Origin: Myxococcales bacterium
GTDB lineage: Bacteria; Myxococcota_A; UBA9042
Direction: 5' to 3'
Assembly: GCA_947491025.1 (NCBI GenBank)
Contig: CANLIC010000007.1
Location: forward strand, 94,816 to 158,815
Length of the DNA stretch: 64,000 nucleotides
The position numbers and the translations under genes were made by a program. Below are positions 39,697-51,529 of the stretch, piece after piece; the first letter of the stretch is position 1; each line of letters opens with the position of its first letter. The notes under the pieces were generated by a model, which was not told the DNA's origin, made no database searches, and worked only from the letters and a program-made list of their open reading frames with translations.

Positions 39697-40243
39697 GCCC
39701 TTGGCCGCCCCAGCCCCCACGCTTTCGGACCGTGTGCGCGCCGTGCTGGTGCGGCGACGGCGCTTTCTGACCTTCTGCGCCGCCGGCGGCAGCGGCGTGC
39801 TGGTCAACATGGCCATCTATCTGCTGGTGCTCGGCGCGGTCGAGGACTTTGGCCTCAGCGGCCTGGTGGCGGTCAATGTGGCCGCGCTCGCCGGCTGGAT
39901 CGTCAGCGTCGCCAGCAACTTCGCGCTGAACGACCGCCTGACCTTTCGCCAGGCCGGCGGCGACTACGCGCGGACCCTCGGCCACCGTCTGCTCCGCTAC
40001 TACGCCAGCGCTTCTGTGGCCTTCGCCGTGCAGGCCGCGGTACTCAATGGCATCTTGCTGGCGCTCGACACGCCTGCCCTCGCCGCGTTCTGGCAGTCGC
40101 TGCAAGAGGCGCTCGACAGTGCGGGCCTACCGGGCACCAGCCTGTTGCGCTGGCGCCGCACCTCAGCCAACCTGGTCGGCATCGGCGTCGCCACCATCGT
40201 CAACTACGTGCTGGCGCGCAACTGGGTGTTCCGCAAAGAGTAA
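39689..40243 (+). CDS. GtrA-family membrane protein
   Basis: GTG 39689 overlaps the end of the cyclo-ligase gene and gives 184 residues. After a short basic head the sequence FLTFCAAGGSGVLVNMAIYLLVL opens the four-helix GtrA domain; SVASNFALNDRLTF and the closing NYVLARNWVFRKE are characteristic. GtrA proteins are thought to help flip or present polyprenyl-linked sugars for cell-surface glycosylation. A 30-residue insertion separates helices 3 and 4. It is the last gene of the zapA operon and faces metG convergently, 18 bp away. Confidence 0.88.
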   Translation: MPEPLAAPAPTLSDRVRAVLVRRRRFLTFCAAGGSGVLVNMAIYLLVLGAVEDFGLSGLVAVNVAALAGWIVSVASNFALNDRLTFRQAGGDYARTLGHRLLRYYASASVAFAVQAAVLNGILLALDTPALAAFWQSLQEALDSAGLPGTSLLRWRRTSANLVGIGVATIVNYVLARNWVFRKE

Positions 40244-40261
40244 GGGCGAAGGCGTCGCCGC

Positions 40262-42343
40262 TCAGCTGACCCGCGACCCGGCCGGTGCCTCGCCATCGGG
40301 CCGCATCGGCAACAGGACGCCATCGGGGCCCTCCGCCAGCAGCATCATGCCCTGGCTCTCTTGGCCCATCAGCTTGCGCGGTGCGAGGTTGGCGAGCACG
40401 AGGATGCGGGTGCCGACGAGCTGCTTCGGCGTGAGGTGCAGCGCCACACCGGCCAGGATCTGGCGGGTGCCGAGCGGCCCGAGGTCGACCTGCAGTCGCA
40501 GCAGCTTGTTGCTCTTGGGCATGGCTTCGGCCTGCAGCACCACCCCAACGCGCAGGTCGAGGGCGGCGAAGGCCTCGTAGCCGATGATCGGTGGCCCGGC
40601 GACTTCCCCCTCGGCGGCGGGCGCAGTCGAGATAGAGGTCGCGGTCAAGGGCGCATCGACGACGGCCGCGGGGGCTGGCGGGGGCAGCGCCTCGATGCGC
40701 GCGAAAAGTGGGGCACCGATAGGCGGAAGCTCCTGGCCGGCGGGCAGGTCGCCCCAACGCAGGCTGGCCAGAAGGGGCACTGGCCCATGCCAACCGACTC
40801 GGCGCAGTACGTCCTCGGCTGCGACCGGGATGGCCGGCCAGAGCAGGGTGGCGGCGACGCGCAGGCCCTCCAGCACGTGGTAGACGGTGTTGGCAGCCGT
40901 CACCGGGTCGTCCTTGACAGTCTTGAAGGGGGCGTCGGCCGAGAGCGCGGCATTGAGGCGGCCGACCAGCGCCATCGCGTCGGCGAGGACCGAGTGCAGC
41001 CGCGCCTCATCGAGGTTGCGGGTGATCGGCAACGCCTGCCCAGGGTCGGCATCGGCGGCGGCAGCGCCCCAGCCTGTGGCCTCGTCGCCGACCAGGTATC
41101 TGCCCATGGCGATGGCAGAACGCAGCGCTGGCGAGAGGGGGCGGGCGGCGCCGTCGGCGGGCGTCGGCGCAGGCACCAGGCCGCCGAAGGAGCGGTGGGC
41201 CAGCGTTGTCACCCGCTGTAGGAGGTTGCCGAGATCGTTCGCCAGTTCGGTGTTGGCGCGCCGAATCAGCGCCTCCTCGGAGAAATTGGCGTCCTGACCG
41301 ACCGCCATCTCGCGCAGCAAGAAGAAGCGCAGGCGCTCCATGCCGTGGCGGCGCCCGAGGTCGAGCGGATCGACGACGTTGCCGAGCGACTTCGACATCT
41401 TGGCGTCGCCCATCAGCCACCAGCCGGTGACGACGAGCGTACGCGGGATCGGAAGGCCGAGCGCCATCAGCATCGTCGGCCAGTAGACGGCGTGGGTGGT
41501 CAGGATGTCCTTGCCGAGAAAATGGGTGACCGACGGCCACCAGGTCGCGAACGAGCCGCGCCCGCCTTCGCTCTCGGGTTGCAGGGCCTCGGGCAGCAGC
41601 GCGCGGTTCTCGGCCTCAGCGCCCAGGCCGCCGATGGCGGTGACGTAGTTGAGCAGGGCGTCGAACCAGACGTAGCAGACGAAGTCGCGGTCGAAGGGCA
41701 GCTCGATGCCCCACTGCAGACGCGACTTCGGCCGCGAGATGCACAGATCCTGCAGGGGCTCGCGCAAGAAGCCGAGCACCTCGTTGGCGCGGTTGGCGGG
41801 CAGAATGCGCATGGTGCCCGACTGCAGCGCCTCGATGAGCGGCTGCTGGTAGCGGCTCATCAAGAAGAAGTAGTTGCGCTCCTGCAGCCAGACCACGGCC
41901 TGGCCGGTGTCGGGGCATTTGCCGTCGACGAGGTCCTTCTCGGTCCAAAAGCGTTCGGCGGCGGTCGAGTACCAGCCCTCGAAGACGCGCGCCTCGATGA
42001 GACCCGCATCAAAGAGCTGCTGCAGCGCCCGCTGCACGACGTGCCGGTGACGCGCCTCGGTGGTGCGGATGAACTGGTCGGGCAGGCAGTGCAGCTCTGG
42101 CCACAGCGTCAAAAAGGCGCGGTGCAGCTCGTCGACGTGGGCCTGGGGGTTCATGCCGCGCTTGTCGGCGGCCTCTTGCACCTTCTGGCCGTGCTCGTCG
42201 CTGCCGGTCAAGAAGTAGGTGCTGGCACCCCGCAGCTGCTCGTAACGGCGGGCGCAGTCGGCGACCACCGTGCAGTAGGCGTGGCCGATGTGCGGGCGGG
42301 CGTTGACGTAGTAGATGGGCGTGGTGGCATAGAATCGTCGCAC
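40262..42343 (-). CDS. metG: Methionyl-tRNA synthetase with C-terminal tRNA-binding domain
   Basis: The 693-residue enzyme starts at GTG 42343, seven bases after AGGGAG. ATP-binding motifs are HIGH (residues 18-21 in RPHIGHAY) and KMSKS in DAKMSKSLGNVVD. The zinc-finger cysteines of the E. coli type are not present in the connective peptide (only DGKCPDTGQ is left), as in the zinc-free class. The last 110 residues are an OB-fold tRNA-binding domain (LDLRVGVVLQAEAMPKSNKLLRLQVDLG) that promotes dimerisation. A poor-complexity Gly/Pro frame upstream, built on 21-bp tandem repeats, is not part of the protein. Confidence 0.93.
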   Translation of the reverse strand: MRRFYATTPIYYVNARPHIGHAYCTVVADCARRYEQLRGASTYFLTGSDEHGQKVQEAADKRGMNPQAHVDELHRAFLTLWPELHCLPDQFIRTTEARHRHVVQRALQQLFDAGLIEARVFEGWYSTAAERFWTEKDLVDGKCPDTGQAVVWLQERNYFFLMSRYQQPLIEALQSGTMRILPANRANEVLGFLREPLQDLCISRPKSRLQWGIELPFDRDFVCYVWFDALLNYVTAIGGLGAEAENRALLPEALQPESEGGRGSFATWWPSVTHFLGKDILTTHAVYWPTMLMALGLPIPRTLVVTGWWLMGDAKMSKSLGNVVDPLDLGRRHGMERLRFFLLREMAVGQDANFSEEALIRRANTELANDLGNLLQRVTTLAHRSFGGLVPAPTPADGAARPLSPALRSAIAMGRYLVGDEATGWGAAAADADPGQALPITRNLDEARLHSVLADAMALVGRLNAALSADAPFKTVKDDPVTAANTVYHVLEGLRVAATLLWPAIPVAAEDVLRRVGWHGPVPLLASLRWGDLPAGQELPPIGAPLFARIEALPPPAPAAVVDAPLTATSISTAPAAEGEVAGPPIIGYEAFAALDLRVGVVLQAEAMPKSNKLLRLQVDLGPLGTRQILAGVALHLTPKQLVGTRILVLANLAPRKLMGQESQGMMLLAEGPDGVLLPMRPDGEAPAGSRVS

Positions 42344-42480
42344 GCTGGCTCCCTCTGGCGCCCTTGGCTGGCGCGTGCCACCGCAGGCGCGGGCCGCGGC
42401 GGGGCCCGGCAGGCTAGCGCGAAAAGGCATGGGGCGCGAGGCCCGGGCCCTTGCGGAAGGCGCTCCGAGCGGCGCGTGAT

Positions 42481-42530
42481 GCGGCCCTATCAGCCCGCCG
42501 TGCGGCCCTATCAGCCCGCCGTGCGGCCCT
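42481..42530. repeat. 21-bp tandem repeat (about 2.4 copies) upstream of metG
   Basis: The unit GCGGCCCTATCAGCCCGCCG+T occurs at 42481-42501 and, unchanged, at 42502-42522, followed by eight bases of a third copy (GCGGCCCT). It lies 138 bp before the metG start and 142 bp before the divergent lipoprotein gene, so it sits in the shared upstream region. Confidence 0.85.
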
Positions 42531-42671
42531 GAACCCATGGCCGGGCGAGTCTGGCCCTGGACCAGCGCACCGAACTGGCCGCCTGCTCGCTGTCGTCGCC
42601 CGGCGTTGGCCTGCCTGCAGCCGCGCGCTAGAGTGCCGTCCCGGCCACGCCAGGCCTAGACCTCGGAGCCC

Positions 42672-43373
42672 ATGACCCGCGCCACGCTCGCTGCCCTCTG
42701 CTGGACCCTGCTCGCCGCGTGCGCCGAGGCCGGAGCCCCGTCGGCGATGGGAGCTGACAGCGGGGGTGGCGTCGACGCTCCAGACGCCGCCGCATGGGAC
42801 GCCGTGGACGGCGACAGCGCCGGCAGCGCTGGCTACTTCGCCACAAAAGTCGTGGCCTTCTCGCCCGGGCCCGGCGCCGGCTTCGGTCAAGACGCCATGC
42901 CCAGCATCGTGCTCGGCCCGCCGAAGGGCGGCGGCGCGGCCTCCGGCTCGCTCGACGTCGTGTCGCTCGGCAGCGGCGGCAGCATCGTGCTCGGCTTCGA
43001 TGTCGCCATCGTCGACGGCCCTGGGCCCGACTTCATCGTGTTCGAGAACGCCTTCAAGAACTGGCCGGAGCCCGCCATCGTCGGGGTCAGCCTGGACGGC
43101 GTCAGTTTCGTCGAGTTTCCCTGCGACCCCACCGCAAAGGCGGCCGGTTTCCCGGGCTGCGCTGGGGTTTCGCCCGTTCACAGCGCACCTGGCAACGGCG
43201 TCGATCCGGCGGATCCCGCCGCTGCTGGTGGCGACGCGTTCGATTTGAAGGCCATCGGCCTCAACCGCGCGATCTTCGTGCGCGTGCGCGATCCCGGCGC
43301 ACAGCCCGCCGTGCCGCCGACCGCGGGCGCCGATCTCGACGCCGTCGTCGTCGTGAACGCCGGCAGCCACTGA
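42672..43373 (+). CDS. Predicted secreted lipoprotein with 'DFxVFENxF' cell-surface domain
   Basis: ATG 42672 opens 233 residues with a signal peptide ending in LAAC (about Cys17). A Gly/Asp spacer precedes a beta-rich domain with VVSLGSGGSIVLGFD, GPGPDFIVFENAF, and SLDGVSFVEFPCDP, a pattern common in cell-surface proteins of several phyla. One disulfide is likely between the two cysteines near residues 155-165. The C-terminal FDLKAIGLNRAIFVRVRD...DLDAVVVVN strand set closes the domain. Function unknown; surface adhesion or ligand binding is plausible. leuS follows 111 bp later. Confidence 0.7.
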   Translation: MTRATLAALCWTLLAACAEAGAPSAMGADSGGGVDAPDAAAWDAVDGDSAGSAGYFATKVVAFSPGPGAGFGQDAMPSIVLGPPKGGGAASGSLDVVSLGSGGSIVLGFDVAIVDGPGPDFIVFENAFKNWPEPAIVGVSLDGVSFVEFPCDPTAKAAGFPGCAGVSPVHSAPGNGVDPADPAAAGGDAFDLKAIGLNRAIFVRVRDPGAQPAVPPTAGADLDAVVVVNAGSH

Positions 43374-43484
43374 GCCGACCCAGTGCCGCGGGGCCCTTAC
43401 CCTTGCCCGCAAGCCGCCCCTGCGGCAACGTGCGCCGCACGCCGCGCCGCCCTGGCGAAAAAGCGGCAAAAGACGGAGCCTCCC

Positions 43485-46037
<2,553 letters not shown>

Positions 46038-46076
46038 CGCCGCGGCGCCTGCACAGCGGCGCCACCCCGTGAGGTC

Positions 46077-47612
46077 ATGATGTCCCTACGTCTTTGGGTC
46101 CTCTGCACCGTCGCCGCGCTCGCGCTCGCTGCCTGCAGTGAGGCCGCGGAGCCCGAGACCAAGGCCGAGCCGGCGCCGGCCTTTGCCTTTCCGAAGGGCT
46201 TCCTCTGGGGCACCGCCACCGCCGGCTTTCAGGTCGACATGGGCTGCCCGACGATGCCGGCCGAGGCGTGCGAAGACCGCAACTCCGACTGGTACCAGTT
46301 CGTCACCGACGCCAAGATGGTCAAAGACAAGGCGAACCACCTCAGCGGCGAGCCCGTCAGCATCGGCCCCGGCATGTGGGAGACCTACGATGCCGACTTC
46401 CAGCGCGCCGCCGAGGGCCTGCACAACAACGCCATTCGCCTCTCGGTCGAGTGGAGCCGCCTCTTCCCCAAGGCCGACGCCGCCAACGCCAAGACCGTGG
46501 CCGACCTGGACGCCTACGTCGACCCCAAAGCGCGCGACCACTACCGCGCCATGTTCCAGGCGGCGCGCAAGCGCAAGCTGACGCTGATGGTCACCCTCAA
46601 CCACTACACGCTGCCGCTGTGGATCCACGACGGCAAGGCCTGCAACGCCAATCCGTCGACGTGCAAGGCCCGCGGATGGTTGGACAAGGACGTCATCATC
46701 CCCCACCTGGCGCGCTTCTCTGGTTGGTGCGCCCGCACCTACGGCGCCGAGGTCGACATCTGGGCGACGCTGAACGAGCCCTTCGCAGTGGTCCTCTCGG
46801 GCTACCTGCTGCCGTCCGCGGACCGTACCAACCCGCCAGCGCTGACCTTCTATTGGGACGAGGGCGTCAAGGTCGCCTTCACCATGATGGAGGCGCACGC
46901 CCGCATGTACGACGCCGTCCATCAGGAGGACAAAGTCGACGTCGATGGCGACGGCAAGGCGGCTCAGGTGGGCCTCGTCCCGAACCTCGTGGCCATGAAG
47001 CCGAGCAACCCCGACAACCCCAAAGACGTCGTCGCCGCCGAGCACCTCGCCCACGTCTACAACCGCGTGTTCTTGGAGGCGACGGTCAACGGCAAGCTCG
47101 ACCGAAACCTCGACGGCATCTTCGAAGAGACGCGCGACGACATGAAGGGCAAGATGGACTTCATCGGCATCAACTACTACACGCGCATCCTCGCCCAGGG
47201 TAAGCCGATTCCAGGCGCCGCCGACAAGTTCCCCTTCCTCGACAGCTCGCCCGATTTGGCCGCCGGCGTCTGGCAGGACTACCCGGAGGGCATGGCCGAG
47301 GTCGTGACCTGGGCGTCGACGGAGTACAAGCTCCCTATCTACATCACCGAGAACGGCACGTCCGGCGACAAGACGGCCGCTTTCGACGCCTACTTCCGCC
47401 CGCACCTGAAGGCCCTGCACGGCGCCATGCAGAAGCCCGGCGTCGACGTCCGCGGCTACTTCGCGTGGTCGCTGCTGGACAACTACGAGTGGAACCACGG
47501 CATGGGGATGCGCTTTGGCCTCTACGAGGTCGACACCACGACCAAGGCGCGGACCCTGACGCCGGCCGGCGCCGCTTATGGCGAGGCCGCGCGCCGCTTT
47601 GGCTTCAACTAG
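46077..47612 (+). CDS. GH1-family glycosidase (beta-glucosidase-like) lipoprotein
   Basis: The 511-residue product starts at one of two adjacent ATGs (46077/46080). Its signal peptide ends in LAAC, so this glycosidase is predicted to be lipid-anchored, unlike most bacterial GH1 enzymes, which are cytoplasmic. Catalytic residues are clear: the acid/base Glu in ATLNEPF and the nucleophile Glu in YITENGTS. FLWGTATAGFQVD and YFAWSLLDNYEWNHGMGMRFGL are family signatures. Two extra cysteine pairs near the N-terminus (GCPTMPAEACED, KACNANPSTCKA) fit an exported protein. It probably hydrolyses oligosaccharides at the envelope; aglycone specificity is open. Confidence 0.88.
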   Translation: MMSLRLWVLCTVAALALAACSEAAEPETKAEPAPAFAFPKGFLWGTATAGFQVDMGCPTMPAEACEDRNSDWYQFVTDAKMVKDKANHLSGEPVSIGPGMWETYDADFQRAAEGLHNNAIRLSVEWSRLFPKADAANAKTVADLDAYVDPKARDHYRAMFQAARKRKLTLMVTLNHYTLPLWIHDGKACNANPSTCKARGWLDKDVIIPHLARFSGWCARTYGAEVDIWATLNEPFAVVLSGYLLPSADRTNPPALTFYWDEGVKVAFTMMEAHARMYDAVHQEDKVDVDGDGKAAQVGLVPNLVAMKPSNPDNPKDVVAAEHLAHVYNRVFLEATVNGKLDRNLDGIFEETRDDMKGKMDFIGINYYTRILAQGKPIPGAADKFPFLDSSPDLAAGVWQDYPEGMAEVVTWASTEYKLPIYITENGTSGDKTAAFDAYFRPHLKALHGAMQKPGVDVRGYFAWSLLDNYEWNHGMGMRFGLYEVDTTTKARTLTPAGAAYGEAARRFGFN

Positions 47613-47663
47613 GCTTCTGCCGCCAACCGGCCCACGGAAGACGCCACCGCGCCCCGTGCCGGT

Positions 47664-48512
47664 CTAGGGTCGCAGGTGCCCAAGCCGCTGCAGGACGCGC
47701 AGCGCCAACAGCCAGCGGGTGTGCTCGACCAAGGCAGCGTCATCGGCAAAAAGCGGCCCGCGTTGGCCAGATTCGGCCGCCAGGAGCGCCTCGGCGCCGG
47801 CGATGCCCGCCGGAAAACGCGCCCGCAGCGCGGCGAGCAGAGCGCGCCAATTCGCCTCGGCGTTGGGCTGTGGCGCGGGCAGGACCCGGTAGTTGCAGCG
47901 ATCGGCGTAGGTGTGGAGGCGGACGAACTCGCCGGGACCGCGCACCGCGACGAGGACCAGGAGCGACCGCGTCGGCTCGATGGTAGGCCGGTCGCGCGCT
48001 TTGTCGCCGTCGCTCTTCTTGCCCTTGCCCGCCAGCAGGCTCAAGCCGCCCGTGAAGGCCAGCGAGCTCGCGACGCCCATCACCTGCTGTGCCAACGGCT
48101 TGCCGTCGCCGCCGTCCTGACCCGCCGAAGATCCGCCCCCGCCGGCGCCGACTTGGGCGGGCAGGGCCACCAGCACGCTGGTCCAAGGCAAGGACTCGGG
48201 AGGGCCGGTCAGTGCCACCTGCGCCAACAAGCGCTGCGGGTCGCGTGGGTCCAGCGTCGAGGCCTGCAGCGGTTTGGGCAGGCGGGGCGCGAACTGCGAC
48301 GAGAGGGCGTAGTAGCGCTTCCCCGCGGCGCGAAGGGCCGCCGCGGCGGACTCGACGGCCTCCTCCGGCAACGTCAGCTCCAGCAGACCGGCGCAGCGCC
48401 GCAGCGCCGCCGCGAGGTCGAGCGGGACCATGCGTAGATGGGGCGCGGCGATGGCTGCGATGGCGGCGGCCTCGCCACCCGGGGGTTCGACCCCCACCAA
48501 GAGGGCCGGCAT
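47664..48512 (-). CDS. Hypothetical protein
   Basis: The 282-residue frame from ATG 48512 lacks a clear ribosome-binding site. It begins with MPALLVGVEPPGGEAAAIAAI, continues with an Ala/Leu-rich helical region, has a Gly-rich stretch with a marginal hydrophobic segment (VASSLAFTGGLSLLAG), and ends with SLLVLVAVRGPGEFVRLHTYADRCNYRVLP and a helix-rich tail. No family is recognised and no signal peptide is evident. Codon usage fits the neighbours (strong third-position GC), which supports it as coding. It is convergent with the GH1 gene. Confidence 0.5.
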   Translation of the reverse strand: MPALLVGVEPPGGEAAAIAAIAAPHLRMVPLDLAAALRRCAGLLELTLPEEAVESAAAALRAAGKRYYALSSQFAPRLPKPLQASTLDPRDPQRLLAQVALTGPPESLPWTSVLVALPAQVGAGGGGSSAGQDGGDGKPLAQQVMGVASSLAFTGGLSLLAGKGKKSDGDKARDRPTIEPTRSLLVLVAVRGPGEFVRLHTYADRCNYRVLPAPQPNAEANWRALLAALRARFPAGIAGAEALLAAESGQRGPLFADDAALVEHTRWLLALRVLQRLGHLRP

Positions 48513-48576
48513 CAGCGCCGCCGCCGCGCGCCAAGGCGCCGCCGTAGACCACCGTCGGGGCTGCGCTGTGCCTCGC

Positions 48577-49596
48577 TCACGGCCCGACCAGCTGCTTGAC
48601 GGTGAGCTCGAGGCCCGCTTTCAAGCCGGCGCCAGCCTTGCCCTTCGGGTAGAGGACCTCAAAGGTGCAGGTTCCGATCTTGAGCGCCTCGACCTCGATC
48701 CAGCCCCAGGCGTCGATGGTGCCCTCGGTGACGTTGGCCACGGTCAGCGCCTTGACCTTGCAGACCTCTGGCGCCGTCGATTGGGCCGAGAACTCGGTGT
48801 TGGCGCCGCACACCGGGCTGCCGCCAGCCGTCGGCCGCACGTGGACGAGCTTCTTGGTGCCGACCAGTGCCGTGGTCACCACCGCGTCGCCGTCGAGCAG
48901 GGCGCCATCGATGGCGGCCGGAGCCACCACCTCAAGGGTCAGTTTGCGGCTGTCGATGGTGCTCGCCAGCTCGACCGTGCCCGGCGTGCTGCCGATGGTC
49001 AGCCACAAGAACTGCTGCGCCTTGGTCTTGGTGTCGAGCGCGGCGCCGGTCGCTGGCGTGATCTTGACCGGGTGCAGGCCATAGCCGATGACGTTCTCGC
49101 CATTTTTCAGCTGCAGTTCGTAGGCGATGCCGACCAGGTTGCCGGTCAGGTAGTGCGCCTTGCTGTCGGTGGTGCAGACGTGGTGGAGCTGCAGCACCTC
49201 GGGCTTGCGCACCCGCAGGTTGACCGAGTCCGAGACTGTCTCGCCGCCAGAGACCGTCGCCTCCACCTCGAGCAGCGTGTTGCCGTCGCCGACGCCCTCG
49301 ACCGTCGCCGAGCTCGCAGCCGTGCTGACGACCGAGAGCACCTTGGGATCCGCGGAGGTGGCGGCCTGAAGCTGTGCCGCCTTCTCGCTGCCGCTCTCCG
49401 CGACCGCGATGTCGAGCCGGGCGCCGATGGCGATGGCCTTGTTGAAGTCGAACGCGTTGTCGTCCGCGATGTAGCTGAACACGAGGTTGCCCTCGTTGCC
49501 GGTGAGCTTGGAGACGCAGCCGCTGGCGACAAGCGCCAACGCTGCGGCGGCGAGCGGGGCCTGCAGGGTGGAACGGTAGGACGGGGAAGTCGACAT
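48577..49596 (-). CDS. Predicted lipoprotein with Ig-like (BID-type) repeats
   Basis: ATG 49596 lies behind a perfect AAGGAGG and gives 339 residues with a lipobox VASGC (about Cys27). The mature part is strand-rich: the stretch DPKVLSVVSTAASSATVEGVGDGNTLLEVEA looks like a bacterial Ig-like group 2 fold ('...vlsv....gtvtgvgaGtatit'), followed by three or four further beta domains with scattered cysteines. Such proteins are usually surface structural or binding modules. It is divergent from the processive glycosyltransferase gene. Confidence 0.65.
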   Translation of the reverse strand: MSTSPSYRSTLQAPLAAAALALVASGCVSKLTGNEGNLVFSYIADDNAFDFNKAIAIGARLDIAVAESGSEKAAQLQAATSADPKVLSVVSTAASSATVEGVGDGNTLLEVEATVSGGETVSDSVNLRVRKPEVLQLHHVCTTDSKAHYLTGNLVGIAYELQLKNGENVIGYGLHPVKITPATGAALDTKTKAQQFLWLTIGSTPGTVELASTIDSRKLTLEVVAPAAIDGALLDGDAVVTTALVGTKKLVHVRPTAGGSPVCGANTEFSAQSTAPEVCKVKALTVANVTEGTIDAWGWIEVEALKIGTCTFEVLYPKGKAGAGLKAGLELTVKQLVGP

Positions 49597-49896
49597 CAAA
49601 GGCCTCCTTGGGGCGAGGGTGCGCCGAGCCGTGGCGACGCCCACACACTAGGCAACGGCAGGCCCCGCCGCAACATTCAACACCGCGGCCCGTCTGAACC
49701 GTCACCTTGAGGGGTCAGCAACGACGCCTTTGCGCAGCAGAAGTGCCACTTCGCGCGACGCAGTGAAGCGCGGAAGGCCCCAATCCGTTGTTCCCTTGCG
49801 TGCCCTGGCGGCAGGGCTAAAGTACGAGCTGTCGTGCGATGCGGGACCCAGGTGGAGGTCTCGTCCGCTGGCGCGACGGCCCCGGAGGGGCAGTCC
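49597..49896. other. Intergenic region between divergent lipoprotein and glycosyltransferase genes
   Basis: The 300-bp gap should contain both promoters and the leader of the glycosyltransferase gene. I see no convincing sigma-70 boxes, RNA gene or small coding frame. The GTG at 49834 is a possible but less likely start for the glycosyltransferase. Confidence 0.4.
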
Positions 49897-51351
49897 ATGA
49901 TCGCCTGGATGCAAATCTTGCAGCGCCGGCACGCCCTGGACGCCGAGCACCTCGGTGCAAACGACGGCGTCCGCGCCACGCATTCAACCCCAGTGGAGGC
50001 CCCTCCCTCGACGGCGGGCAACGACGACACTGGGGCGGCTGCCGGCGTCCTGGAGCGCGTCCTCATCGTGGTCGGCGCCCTCACCGCGATGGTGGCGCTC
50101 TGGTCTGCCGATCTCGGCCCCTCTCGCGTCGCCCTCGCCAAGGCCTACCTCGGCCCGACGCTGTGGTCACTCGTCGGCAAGCCGGCGATGGTCCTCGCCT
50201 GCCTCGCCCTCATCTCGCTCACGTGGCGCATCGCGCTCTGGCTGCGCTATCGCCCCGTGGCGCCCCTCGCCGCCGACGATCCGCGTTTGCCCACCGTCAC
50301 GGTGGTGATCCCGGCCTACAACGAAGGGCCGACCGTCGCCGCGGCCATCCGCTCGCTCCTCGCCTCGGACTATCCGAGCCACAAGCTGCAGATCATCTGC
50401 GTCGACGACGGCAGCCGCGACGACACCGCGCGCTGGGCGGAGCAAGCGGCGCTGGCAGCCCCGCATCGCGTGATGCTGCTGCGCCACGAGCAGAACCGGG
50501 GCAAGCGCTTTGCGCTGTTCACCGGCTTTGGCCACGTCGACAGCGACGTGGTGGTCACCGTCGACTCGGACACCGTCGTCGCCCGCGACGCCCTGCGCTG
50601 CCTGGTGACTCCGCTGGCGCTCGCCGAGGACGTCGGCGCCGTCGCCGGCCGCATCGACGTCCTCAACCGCGAGAACAACGTGCTGACCCGCATGCTCGCC
50701 GTGCGCTACCGCATCGGCTTCGACTTCTCCCGCGCGTACCAGAGCCAGCTCGGCAGCGTCTTCGTCACGCCCGGCGCCCTCTCGGCCTACCGCGTCGCGA
50801 CCGTGCGCCCGCATTGGAATGCCTGGCGCGACGTCACCTTCCTCGGCGCACGCTGCAGCAACGGCGACGACCACCACCTGGCCAACCGCGTGCTGTGGTC
50901 GGGCAAGCGCACGGTCTACCAAGGCAACGCGGTGGCGCGCACCACGGTGCCGACGACCTACAAGCGCTTGTCCTTGATGTACCTGCGCTGGGCGCGCAGC
51001 AACTTGCGCGAGAGCACGCTCTACGTAGCCAACATCGGCGATGTTCTGCAGAGTTGGCGGCGGCTCCCGGGCGTCATCGACGGTTTGTTCAACTACCTGC
51101 AGCTGCCCCTTCGGCTCTATCTGCTGGTCGCGGGGTGGTTCCTGGTGTTCCTGCATCCCGATCTGTTGCTGCGGTCGGTGTCCATGGCGCTCTGCGTTGC
51201 GCTCGTCCACATGGCGATCTTTCTCAAGAGCGAGCGGACCTTCGACGCCGTCTACACCCTCGCCTACGCGGTGTTTGCGCTCCTGACCCTGCAGTGGATC
51301 TACCCGCTGGCGCTGGTGACCGTCCGCCAATCGCGTTGGCTGACCCGTTAG
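49897..51351 (+). CDS. Membrane-bound processive glycosyltransferase, GT2 family (hyaluronan/chitin-synthase-like)
   Basis: ATG 49897, after GGAGGGGCAGTCC, gives 484 residues. Two N-terminal membrane helices (about 52-70 and 97-115) precede the GT-A domain. VVIPAYNEGPTVAAAI and CVDDGSRDDT bind the nucleotide sugar, VTVDSDTVV holds the metal-binding DxD, NGDDHH corresponds to the catalytic acidic motif, and YLRWARSNLRES is the QxxRW-like acceptor motif with Tyr in place of Gln. Three or four C-terminal helices form the translocation channel. This is the layout of NodC/hyaluronan-synthase-type enzymes that polymerise and export a beta-linked polysaccharide. The sugar-transferase gene is close by on the other strand. 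Confidence 0.85.
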   Translation: MIAWMQILQRRHALDAEHLGANDGVRATHSTPVEAPPSTAGNDDTGAAAGVLERVLIVVGALTAMVALWSADLGPSRVALAKAYLGPTLWSLVGKPAMVLACLALISLTWRIALWLRYRPVAPLAADDPRLPTVTVVIPAYNEGPTVAAAIRSLLASDYPSHKLQIICVDDGSRDDTARWAEQAALAAPHRVMLLRHEQNRGKRFALFTGFGHVDSDVVVTVDSDTVVARDALRCLVTPLALAEDVGAVAGRIDVLNRENNVLTRMLAVRYRIGFDFSRAYQSQLGSVFVTPGALSAYRVATVRPHWNAWRDVTFLGARCSNGDDHHLANRVLWSGKRTVYQGNAVARTTVPTTYKRLSLMYLRWARSNLRESTLYVANIGDVLQSWRRLPGVIDGLFNYLQLPLRLYLLVAGWFLVFLHPDLLLRSVSMALCVALVHMAIFLKSERTFDAVYTLAYAVFALLTLQWIYPLALVTVRQSRWLTR

Positions 51352-51529
51352 GCGAGTGGCAGGCGTCCCCGGACTGCAACGCCAACCGTACGGCTTCCTG
51401 GCACGGACTCCGCCGGCTCGGCACAGGAAGCCGCTGACCAGGCGCCGTCTGCCGTGCGCGTGCAGCGGCGCTCCCGCCACCGACCGACAGCAAGCCCTGG
51501 GGAATGGGCCAGGCGTGTGTCGTCGTGGC

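Noticed and set aside
48481..48495. GGGGGTTCGACCCCC, resembling a tRNA T-arm
   Set aside because: The acceptor, D and anticodon arms cannot be drawn around it, and it lies in the coding start of the minus-strand hypothetical gene.
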